In this document: in pieces, positions 56,710 through 64,000 of the stretch
How the letters are laid out: every line of letters begins with the position of its first letter
Numbering within the stretch: the first letter of the stretch is position 1
Source of the DNA: Galaxea fascicularis
Taxonomy: Eukaryota > Cnidaria > Anthozoa > Scleractinia > Euphylliidae
Direction of reading: 5' to 3'
DNA: 64,000 bases
Assembly (NCBI GenBank): GCA_948470475.1
Contig: OX419347.1
Coordinates: 7,838,568 to 7,902,567, forward strand
The notes under the pieces: generated by a model
What the model saw: only the letters and a program-made list of their open reading frames with translations
What the model was told of the DNA's origin: nothing
Database searches by the model: none
Translations under genes and position numbers: made by a program

Positions 56710-57310
56710 TTTTTTTTAATTTTTTTAATTTTTTTATGAAAACTAGTGAGCAGCACGCAGCAACAGATCGTGTCAACTTTGTTTATTATCCAACCGGTTT
56801 TCGTCTGATCAAGCAGACTTCATTAGGGATTTAACAAGATCGATGAAAGTACTAGTTTTATACTTAATGGTTACGTTTTATTTCACGTTCAAATAGGGTG
56901 TGAACAGCAAAAACACCCACCAAAATATACGTGCAGGATAATAAGTAAATCCTGCATTACGAAATGTGCAGTGTTTAATTTTGGGGCTCACGATTTAAGG
57001 TTAAACAGGGTGGGAATAGATCGCCAAGAACGAAAACAATTTTAAATCTCCGGGGTGTGCCGGGGCGGGGGGGGAGAGCATGGTAACATGTAGAATTGAA
57101 CCATGCATTATTATAAGCTTTTCAGTCGCTCGAGATGGTTGCAGAATTTATTTCGTGTGCGCGTTGAAAATTAATCTCATTTGCTTTATTCCTCTCATCT
57201 ATTCTTCATAGGCATCCATTGGGACAAATCCTCTGTCAGTATCCGCTCCTGGGAAGGCAGGGGACAGTTTTCAGCTGGATATGGCAACTTCAGCAGTGGC
57301 ACACGGAAAG
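50443..57310 (+). CDS. Ldh_2-family malate/lactate-type oxidoreductase, six exons (partial)
   Basis: The family reduces or oxidises 2-hydroxy acids with NAD(P). The six joined exons (166, 113, 76, 62, 54 and 99 nt) read without a break for 190 residues. They show GEADIRGHLTHGLHRLEIYV, NGNNLLGPVVGNFCMDLA, GSNHFGIAGWYS (the conserved histidine), NTSPVVVPTRAA, GTNPLSVSAPGK and FQLDMATSAVAHGK. The start is ATG 50443, with AACATGTCC context. About half the usual 330-360 residues is missing after 57310. It may lie beyond the window, or be broken by the transposons at 57.7-62.3 kb. Confidence 0.88.
50609..52561 (+). other. Ldh_2 intron 1
   Basis: Non-coding. No element recognised, though one or two ORFs of about 60-90 codons at 52.42-52.70 kb overlap exon 2 in other frames. 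Confidence 0.4.
52562..52674 (+). CDS. Ldh_2 exon 2
   Basis: The acceptor TTCTTTTCCAG is strong and the donor is CCA/GTAAGT. Encodes IYVRDIIDGTMQPQGEPS and VNGNNLLGP. Confidence 0.92.
52974..53049 (+). CDS. Ldh_2 exon 3
   Basis: Encodes VVGNFCMDLAIKKAKEHGIG through CK; donor GTCAGT. The next exon completes a GSNH segment. Confidence 0.92.
53050..53775 (+). other. Ldh_2 intron 3, first part
   Basis: Non-coding. No repeat boundary seen. Confidence 0.35.
53776..54062. mobile_element. 287-bp MITE
   Basis: TGCATACCTGTC at the left and GACAGGTATGCA at the right are perfect complements. AGAT may be the duplicated target (the ends are ambiguous by one base). The interior has CGGGAGATTTG words, shared with the 4.75-kb remnant. 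Confidence 0.78.
54063..55936 (+). other. Ldh_2 intron 3, second part
   Basis: Non-coding and T-rich. A GGAAGGAGGGGGCACCGTAA run at 55.46 kb resembles an LTR-element polypurine tract, but no coding partner is visible. G and C homopolymers occur at 54.77 and 54.97 kb. Confidence 0.35.
55937..55998 (+). CDS. Ldh_2 exon 4
   Basis: Encodes SNHFGIAGWYSAKALEHGMI, with the active-site histidine. Acceptor CATGCAG, donor ATC/GTAAGT. Confidence 0.93.
56092..56145 (+). CDS. Ldh_2 exon 5
   Basis: 54 nt, encoding GMSMTNTSPVVVPTRAAQ, between TTGCTCTTTAG and GTGAAT. Confidence 0.92.
56322..56594. mobile_element. Fold-back MITE flanked by about 20-bp direct repeats
   Basis: GACGCGCCTTACCGT (56363-56377) is inverted near 56551-56565, and the pairing continues through GTACGCGAATTTGATTGACA to the centre near 56460. 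A direct repeat, TTAACTGACAATTGGCCCAA, sits left of it, and a near copy with A to T at one site follows on the right from 56571. Confidence 0.75.
56595..57211 (+). other. Ldh_2 intron 5, rest
   Basis: Contains a (TTA)n microsatellite at 56.67-56.71 kb and otherwise nothing recognised. Confidence 0.4.
57212..57310 (+). CDS. Ldh_2 exon 6
   Basis: 99 nt, encoding IGTNPLSVSAPGKAGDS and LDMATSAVAHGK. Acceptor TTCATAG, donor AAG/GTTAGA. Confidence 0.92.
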
Positions 57311-57699
57311 GTTAGACTGCGAGTAGTCTCTCTTTTGCTCTAAAATCTGTGGAACGAACGCGATATGCGAGCGGCGAATCCGCGAGCCGATAGTTTATTG
57401 GGCGCCAGTTACGAGCGAAAATAATGACTGCAACGGTTTCATACAGAATTTATGAATCTCGGTGATAGTTCACATCATCTACGCCCACCCCGTCGAAGCG
57501 ATCAGGGACAAGTCATGAGCGATTCCACACCAAAGAAGCCCGAGTAATATTGTAAAGCCGTCTGTGTCGGACGTATGACGTTTATGTAAATGTTCGTATG
57601 AGAAAAAGCACCTCTTGTGAACTTTCACGAGATCTATGAACAGCCCAAAACATCGTACATCGACTACGCCAGCACGGAAAATAGGCGTATGGAAAAGTA
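57311..57699. other. Unassigned spacer
   Basis: Nothing recognised. Confidence 0.3.
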
Positions 57700-57797
57700 G
57701 GAATCCGGAAAGCCGGAATGCTGGAATAAATAGAAATTGGGAAAGATACATCTTTTATCAGCAAAACTATAGAATGAATGTGTTTTACTCACGTAAG
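57700..57797 (-). repeat. Dispersed repeat, minus copy
   Basis: Matches, inverted and diverged, the 62229-62345 segment over GGAAAGCCGGAATG, CTTTTATCA and ACTATA-AAT-AATGTG up to the ACGTAA edge. Confidence 0.65.
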
Positions 57798-57799
57798 TT

Positions 57800-57892
57800 T
57801 CGGGAAAAACACGAGGGCGCAGATGCAGAAGAAGGAACTATTACACAACAAAGAAATGTTTTGGGCGGTCGTGGATGTGGAGTCCTGGGGAG
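57800..57892 (+). pseudogene. Possible decayed Ldh_2 exon
   Basis: The frame reads GADAEEGTITQQRNVLGGRG then GVLG. It resembles the stretch GADAEG...T.....VL.GG...PLG expected next in this family, and a donor-like GTACGT follows. There is no acceptable acceptor, and a dispersed repeat ends just upstream. I rate this as weak. Confidence 0.25.
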
Positions 57893-58544
57893 AGTACGTC
57901 ACCGTAACCCGCCAAATTTCAACTTAACGCAAGCTCGGTCCAAACAGTGACTATGGCGTTTCTTGCTCACTTACTTGCTTTTGCTCAACAACAGAATTCA
58001 ATCGTGGTCAAGTGAGAAAAAAGGCTAATTTAAACATTTCGTTTGCCAAGAAGAATATTGATAGTAAACATCGGAGGGCGATATCTACGCAAAACAATAA
58101 ACTACAGATGAAGATCGGAGTTAGCTGCAAGTGATTTTTCTACTTATGTACCGTATTTAACAACAATCAACAAATTCAACGTTTTAGATATTCTATTTTT
58201 GTTTAAACAACCTTCAGTAACATTTAGCTTTATTGCTAACATTCGTGCTTACGGTTTTGGTCTAGCCTTTGTTTCCTCTGGCGGTTTTTACGCGGCCATG
58301 GAATGCTCGGTTGTAGATCGAAATCTCAAACTGAGAAAACGTAGGGAAAACGTATTTACTGGAAAACCAGAAGCCTCGAATACTTTCTTGATAAATGAAA
58401 AACAATCTATGTGTTACGAGTTCGTTGTGTTGAGAAACAGAACGCAGGGTTGTCGGAACAGCAACAAGGTTATTTATTCCAACGTAGTAAACTCTGCACA
58501 GGCTTCACAATAAGCTCACACTAGGCTTGTAAAATTACACTTCG
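57893..58544. other. Unassigned
   Basis: A plus-strand frame of 104 codons at 58199-58513 has no recognised motif. Confidence 0.3.
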
Positions 58545-58745
58545 ACCTCCGTCACACTTCAATACTCATGGCCTCCGCCAAATGTACACGCGACCTCTGT
58601 CAAACTTCAATAAACACGGCCTCCGCCAAATGTACACGCGACCTGTCACACTTCAATAAACACGGCCTCTGCCAAACGTATGCGCGACCTCTGTCACACT
58701 TCAATAAACACGGCCTCCGCCAAATGCTCTCAGCTCTCAGCTCTC
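58545..58745 (+). repeat. Tandem array of 46-48-bp units
   Basis: CTTCAATA recurs at 58557, 58605, 58651 and 58699. Units contain ACACGGCCTCCGCCAAATGT and GCGCGACCTCTGTC variants. About four copies. Confidence 0.85.
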
Positions 58746-59602
58746 TCTCATTCACTCTCTGACTCTAAGACTTTTCTCTCGGAAAAACTCTAAAGCTACA
58801 CCGATCGGCTTATATACTTTACAACAAAAAATTCTAGAAGGTTCCGACTCGGCTAAATAAAGTAACATTACAATAACAAACTATTTACAGCAACATATGA
58901 TACGGCACTTATTAAATATGCAAGAAGATTCGAGAGGAAATTAGCATATTCGCGAATCTTCACGTAAGTCACGCAACAATTTTTCGTAACACTATGATAG
59001 CTTTTAAAACCAGTGATCGTAAAAAATAGGACAAGGGTCGACTTCTATACTCACGTAGTAGCGACTACGCCAGCAGACAGCTCTTCACGTTGTAGGATTT
59101 GGCGCTACGGCAAAAGCTCATTTCCAAGCAGGCGCACTGCGTCATTTCTGGGCTTTTTTACTTGCGGCCGCCGTAGTAGAGGTCGCCGTAGCGATTTGCT
59201 TAAAGTCCCTATTAACTCTGGTTCAGGTCGCACCGCTGCAAACAACTTGGCCTCGTTCCAGCCAGACTTCGACTTTTAAGTCCCCGTTGAGCACACAGAA
59301 GGCTATTCAGATCGTCAAAGCAACCTGCAGGCGATTGATCCGAATGCAGATTAACGACTGTCCTGTCACAGAAGACTGAACCACTACAACAACAAACTAT
59401 AGCAACGACTTGACAAACTTACACAACTGTACCAACTAACTTACTTGACACTGTACGCAACATTGCTGAATGACGAGCTAAGTAAACAACTGAACAATGC
59501 CGCACTAAGACACAACTAAAACTGACGCGACTACAACGTACTAAAGACAGAAAACGCCACAAGACAGACGCCAACTGGGTCAGGAATATCTCTTCCCGTC
59601 CC
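58746..59602. other. Unassigned
   Basis: No gene recognised. Many short low-complexity words with CAACTACAA/AACTGACG composition. Confidence 0.3.
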
Positions 59603-59605
59603 TTA

Positions 59606-60197
59606 TGCACCAGTCAATGTAAATTCCCCCCCCCCCCCCCAATCCGGGAAAAGCGGGGACATTAGCGGGACAAAATCCAACGTGTGACATTCGAAACCGT
59701 CCCGGTATGCGGGGTGTTGGACGAGATTTTCTTCTTCGGTACCGAAAGCGGGGAAATCAATCTGCCGAAGGTTGGAATGAAGAACTATGTTGCGAAGAGA
59801 CTGGGACCAAACCTAAAAGGGACTAAATATGGCGGAGAGAAATATGAGTTAAACTTCATAAATCTGTTTTATCCTTACATCTTGCTTGCCATCCTTCTCT
59901 TAATACACTGCTAAAAATATTTCTTGTGAAAGCTTATAATATCAATTAACTCAAAAGATGCACAAATCATTAAAGACACTGAATGTTACTTTGCTGTCTC
60001 ATTTATTTTCTTATTAGTGAGGATGTTTTTGACAACACTCAAATAGACCTTCACTGGTAGGTGGGGACAAGCAAGGACATTGGAACCAAAACATTATCCT
60101 GGGGGCGGGAACATTGGCTCACTTTCGCCAGTCCTTTTGTCCAATTCCCCGCCTATTCCCGGGCTAGGGGGGGGGGGGATTTACATTGACTGGTGCA
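59606..60197. mobile_element. 592-bp MITE with TTA duplication
   Basis: TGCACCAGTCAATGTAAATT at the left is mirrored at the right, with poly-C and poly-G just inside each end. TTA flanks both sides, consistent with PIF/Harbinger, but no transposase remains. Confidence 0.78.
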
Positions 60198-60200
60198 TTA

Positions 60201-61925
60201 GACAAGACTGAAACACAAGTTCTCTCCTACGGACTCCAAGCGCAGGGGAAAAATATTGTCAAAACCATGGATTACCAAAGGTATTTGGACTTCAATAGGA
60301 ATAAAAAATAGCCTTTTTTTTAATGCTGATTGGGAATATTATAAACTATACCGAAACAAAATAATTAGCCTAACGCGTCAAAGCAAGAAAAATTATTATG
60401 AACGTTATTTTGAAGAAAACATTAACAACTCTAAAGAAACGTGGAGAGGTATAAATGATATCATCTCAAGAAAGGCAAAAAGTGATAAAAAGCCAATACA
60501 CCGCCTTGTTAACTCCAATTCGGAAACGATATACAAGGCTTTCGACACGGTTAATTATGATATTCGTCTCTCAAAACTCAAAAATTATGGCTTCAGAGGA
60601 GTGGTGAATGATTGGTTTAAGTCTTACTTAATTGGTCGTAGACAGTATACGACTGTAAATGGTTATATCTCCGATTCTTATCGAACCCTTTGTGGAGTAC
60701 CACAAAGTTCCGTTCTGGGACCCTTGCTTTTTCTCTTGTATATTAATGACCTATATAAATCCTCAAATAAGCTCCAATTTTACTTGTTCGCCGATGATAC
60801 TAGTTTAACGTATGCAAACAGAGATCTTAAAAAACTTGAAACTGAGGTAAACAATGAACTTTCCAAAGTATGCTCGTGGCTAGTTGTCAATAAATTAACC
60901 TTGAATATCGAAAAAACTAACTATATCATTTTTCGTCCACGCCAAAAGACTATTCCTTTTCATCCTAATATCAAAATAATTAATAATAATTCAAATATCA
61001 GTCAACCGTTAGAAATGAAAGATTATATTAGATATCTTGGTATACTCATTGATTCGAACCTTTCATGGAAATTTCACATAGATTACGTTTGTCAAAAAGT
61101 CAGTTAAACAATCGCAATTATCGCCAAGCTCAGACATTTTGTTCCCCGTCATGTACTTCTCACTTTATACCGTTCTTTAATTTTACCTTATATCAGTTAT
61201 GGTATCTGTGCATGGGCTCATGCTGCTGAAATGCATCTTCATAAACTACTGGTTCTCCAGAAGAGAGCCCTTAGGCTAATGTTCTTCGCTGAACCAAGAA
61301 TACATGCAGTTCCGTTGTTTTTAGAAACAAAACAGTTGCCGATATCGTTCTGACTATTTGAGCAAATGAGCCTTTTAATGTACGACGTCCATAATAACTT
61401 CGCTCCTGATAACATTAAGAATATGTTTACGAAATTGTCTTCTGTCCACAGTTACCGGACTAGATCTGTTACTAATGAAAATTACTATGTTGAACAAGCT
61501 AGAACTGAAAATATGAAGCGAGCCTTTTCCGGTGCTTTAATTTGGAACAGCATTCCACTTTCTATCAAAACACTTAAAAAAAATCAATTCAAAAGCGAAC
61601 TAAAGAGAAACCTCTTTGAAATTCTGGAAAAAGAGCACGACTATATCAGAGTTTTTGATATTACAGGGAAATTATCAAAAGCGTAACATGGTGTGCTTCT
61701 GTATGAAGTACGGTCTGCCTTCCTGTCTCACTCTGGCTATAAACCACACGACAAACTAGATTGCTTCTAGGATTGTTCGTTTAAGATATATATGTATAAT
61801 TATATAATTTCGTTTTTTTCTCTTGTACCCGCCTCGAATAGCCTTCGCTAATTGCGGGCACAAGATTTGTAAGCTATATTTAAATTGAAATAAACTTGTT
61901 GTTGTTGTAAACTTGTTGTTGGACT
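60201..61925 (+). mobile_element. LINE, internally deleted, CR1/L2/Jockey-like
   Basis: The 5' half (KPWITKGI, YKLYRNKI) fuses directly to the RT at AFDTVNYDIRL, so RT motifs before that are missing. A (TTG)n tail near 61.90 kb marks the 3' end. Similar to the 47.2-45.9 kb copy. Confidence 0.8.
60256..61686 (+). pseudogene. LINE reverse transcriptase, deleted copy
   Basis: RT motifs AFDTVNYDIRL, CGVPQSSVLGPLLFLLYIND and YLFADDTSLTY are present, and the FADD catalytic pair is intact. After 61107 the frame is broken, and the C-terminal part reappears at 61366 with SYRTRSVTNENYYVEQ and RAFSGALIWNSIP. The loss of N-terminal RT motifs makes it inactive. Confidence 0.88.
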
Positions 61926-61934
61926 TAACCATTC

Positions 61935-62225
61935 CTTGGCGCCCAAACGCATACAGACCGAGGCCATTGTATCGAATGTTGAGGCGGTTCTGTCTCATCA
62001 AAGAGAATTATCAGAACCGACCAAGGATAACATCAGGAGTAGAATAGCTTCTACCATACAATCAGCCTCTCTTACAGAAAACAATCAGACTAAAGACGAA
62101 AGACAAGTACTGAAAGAACGACGAGGACATTGTTATACTTCCCGCTGACAAAGGACGAGTGACTATTGTAATGAACAAGAAAGACTATCACGACAAAATA
62201 GACGCACTTGGTAATAGACGCACTT
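61935..62225 (+). pseudogene. PLE N-terminal fragment
   Basis: A frame with EAVLSHQRELSEPTKDNIRS and, after a shift, ILPADKGRVTIVMNKKDY resembles the N-terminal part of PLE ORFs, where the PADKG motif is common. It stops where the repeat at 62229 begins. Confidence 0.7.
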
Positions 62226-62228
62226 GCT

Positions 62229-62345
62229 GTACGTAAGTACAGCACATTGATTTTATAGTGTTGTTGATAAAAGATATATTTTTCTCATTTCAAATTTTTC
62301 CCGGCATTCCGGCTTTCCGGTTCCGGATTCCGGCTTTCTGGCTTT
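62229..62345 (+). repeat. Dispersed repeat, plus copy
   Basis: Inverted counterpart of 57700-57797, with GTACGTAAGTACAGCACATT at the start. The repeated CCGGAATTC-like words continue to about 62.35 kb. Confidence 0.65.
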
Positions 62346-63070
62346 CCGGATTCCTGGAGCGCTTACCATTTGAATGGAATTTACGGTGAAAATTCAAATG
62401 CAACGGTTCATCCCGGTGGAATGGTTTCGGAAAAAAGGTAATACCTTACGAGGTATTCCCTTTTCTCGCTTTTACCGGAATACCCGGAAATTTCTGTACC
62501 ATTTATCCACTCTTACCAATGCCAGGCTCTTCACAGAAACAATTCCGAGAAAGAATGCTAAAGATCTAACAGACTGCGGCAGATTTCCAAAACGTTTATC
62601 GATGTACTGTGTGTCACAACTGCAACCCTGCAGGTTATCGCTAATGTCGGCAACTCGACCGGAGAGAGGTCATCCTCGCTGCACAAAAGCCGTAAAAAGG
62701 GTGAAACTTCGCCAGTCGGCATTTTTTATTATGGAATTAGAGGAAAGAATCTCTTGGGCTCAAGGGAGTCAGCGACAGCGAGTTTCTAACCACACGATTG
62801 ACAACGCTGCGAGGTTTGGCGACATTTTCTTCACGTCTAGCGGAGGCTCTATTTACATTTTGGCCTCAAACAACCGGTGAACCGTAAGCATTTAACGAAC
62901 GACTTTCCGTACCAACGTGTTCTTCGCTTAAATCTTTTCCAGTGGTATCTAAAGCTTCTTGACTGTCGCCCGATTCCAACAGTTTCAGGCAAATAAAACC
63001 TGATGCCCAAATATGAATGAAATGTCGGGGTTGCCCGGATGAAACAAAAAATTAGAAGCGCGCATTGCAA
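62346..63070. other. Unassigned
   Basis: A plus-strand frame of 168 codons (62374-62880) has no recognised motif and overlaps repeat-like sequence at its start, so I do not call a gene. Confidence 0.35.
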
Positions 63071-63077
63071 ACTGGGT

Positions 63078-63819
63078 GGGTCAGATTCTTTAAGTGTTTC
63101 AGTATGGAGTCACCAGCGATTACGGTTGTACGTAAGAGATTGTCATGCTCGCAATTTTCGGCGTTGTTCTCATCCCTAGTTGTATCCACTGTGTTCTCAA
63201 GGGTTGAAATCTGTTTTGCTGTGTAAGGGTGCTTCTCTTTGTATTTTCTTTTCCCTTTTTGTTTGGTTTTGTTTTATGGTGTTGACGCTCAGCTTCACTC
63301 TTTGAATTTCTCTGAGGAACAGTTACGTCGCAGATCTGGGTCTTCTGTTGTTGACGTTCTCCTTCGCTCTTTTCTTGCATAATAAGCTTTAATGCTAATT
63401 TCGGGGAGTCATCCTGTTCGGCTGATGATTCAGGAGTCTCAACGGACGCAACTTCTAATTTCAGCTCGTTTATTTCCTCATCTTTGTTGCATGATGTGGC
63501 CTGTAGTTTTTCACACCTTCCTCTCTGTTTCAAACGCTCTTCATTGCTAATATTTTCTGTTTTTTTTTGGACTTCTCGATGAAGATTCTGTATTCGCCTC
63601 GACTTGTTTCTTTAATACCATCAGATTGTGTTTTATATCATTCAGTTCAGCAAATAAAGAGATTTCTGATTTTCCGTCCGCTCCAACATCCGTTATCTGT
63701 TGATTTTCACTGTCGCTTGTAGATCGATTCTTCATCCCCGGCTTGTCTTGAACAAGTTTAACCAATTTATCGTTAACAACAGGCTCATTTTGTCCTTGGA
63801 AAGCAAGAGTAGACTGCAT
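63078..63819 (-). pseudogene. Coiled-coil plus SGNH-like ORF, broken
   Basis: From ATG 63817-63819 the minus frame has a coiled-coil-like LFAELNDIKHNLMVLKKQVE. It changes frame at the nine-base homopolymer near 63560-63568. It continues acidic and lysine-rich, then changes frame again near 63.13 kb into TTVIAGDSILKHLKN, which resembles the GDS nucleophile motif of SGNH hydrolases. I suspect a retroelement ORF1 but cannot name it. Confidence 0.5.
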
Positions 63820-64000
63820 TTTGTTCTACCAGGTTATGACAAGCTTGTTCTTGGAACTTTTAAATTGCTTAGTGTTTCCACCATTCGACAACCACTCTCC
63901 TTGCTGCTGCAAACACTTTTTGACAAATTTCTTCAAGGATTCTAAGTCACTTGCCCATGTTAACCTCTCTCCTTTCAGCTGAAGGTATTGCAATTCAGAT
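63820..64000. other. Window edge, unassigned
   Basis: Continues upstream of the broken ORF on the minus strand. Nothing recognised. Confidence 0.3.

Noticed and set aside
57760..57892. In-frame seventh Ldh_2 exon starting at TTTTATCAG
   Set aside because: The upstream part of that exon matches the dispersed repeat at 62.2 kb, so the apparent acceptor and first residues belong to a repeat. Only the later part is kept, as a weak remnant.
62374..62880. 168-codon plus frame
   Set aside because: No recognised motif, begins in repeat-like sequence, and composition does not resemble the host exons.

Overview
The window looks like nuclear DNA of an animal, most likely an anthozoan cnidarian such as a stony coral. 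The basis is intron-rich genes with GT/AG splicing, a Vasa-type germline helicase, and dense layers of Penelope-like, tyrosine-recombinase, Gypsy, LINE, piggyBac and small inverted-repeat elements. The species call is inference; no search was run.

Two host genes can be supported, both on the + strand. The first is a Vasa/DDX4-type DEAD-box RNA helicase at about 4.06-37.2 kb, with its poly(A) signal at 37.96 kb. I resolve 17 exons whose phases join without a break into 2,931 nt (976 residues plus stop). The predicted protein carries an N-terminal RRM-like domain, three tandem exon modules ending in NPxGPGRGG, a CCHC zinc knuckle, a complete helicase core and the acidic EEEWD C-terminus usual for Vasa. 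The second gene starts at 50.44 kb and is an Ldh_2-family (malate/lactate-type) NAD(P)-dependent oxidoreductase. Six exons (190 residues) are clear and include the NHFG motif; the C-terminal half is not recognisable in the window.

Almost everything else is mobile DNA. 1.2-3.9 kb: a tRNA-derived SINE and nested inverted-repeat elements. 5.6-17.3 kb (vasa intron 1): a TA-flanked element with subterminal repeats, a decayed Gypsy element, a decayed Penelope-like element (PLE), a second Gypsy gag fragment, and a PLE 3' fragment split by a 128-bp MITE. 19.4-22.8 kb (vasa intron 4): a long-TIR MITE directly abutting an antisense piggyBac element. 38.5-45.7 kb: a tyrosine-recombinase retrotransposon with A1-B1-A2-B2 split direct repeats, interrupted by a PLE that has inverted flanking repeats and a 15-bp target-site duplication. 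45.9-49.9 kb: a LINE remnant and a 5'-truncated PLE with an open 735-codon reading frame (RT plus GIY-YIG nuclease). 53.8-64 kb (Ldh_2 introns and beyond): several MITEs, a LINE, a PLE fragment and a broken coiled-coil/SGNH-like ORF.

The two genes share no visible pathway. The most promising biology is the RRM-bearing Vasa with its symmetric phase-1 exon cassette, and the structural detail of the PLE and split-repeat retroelements.
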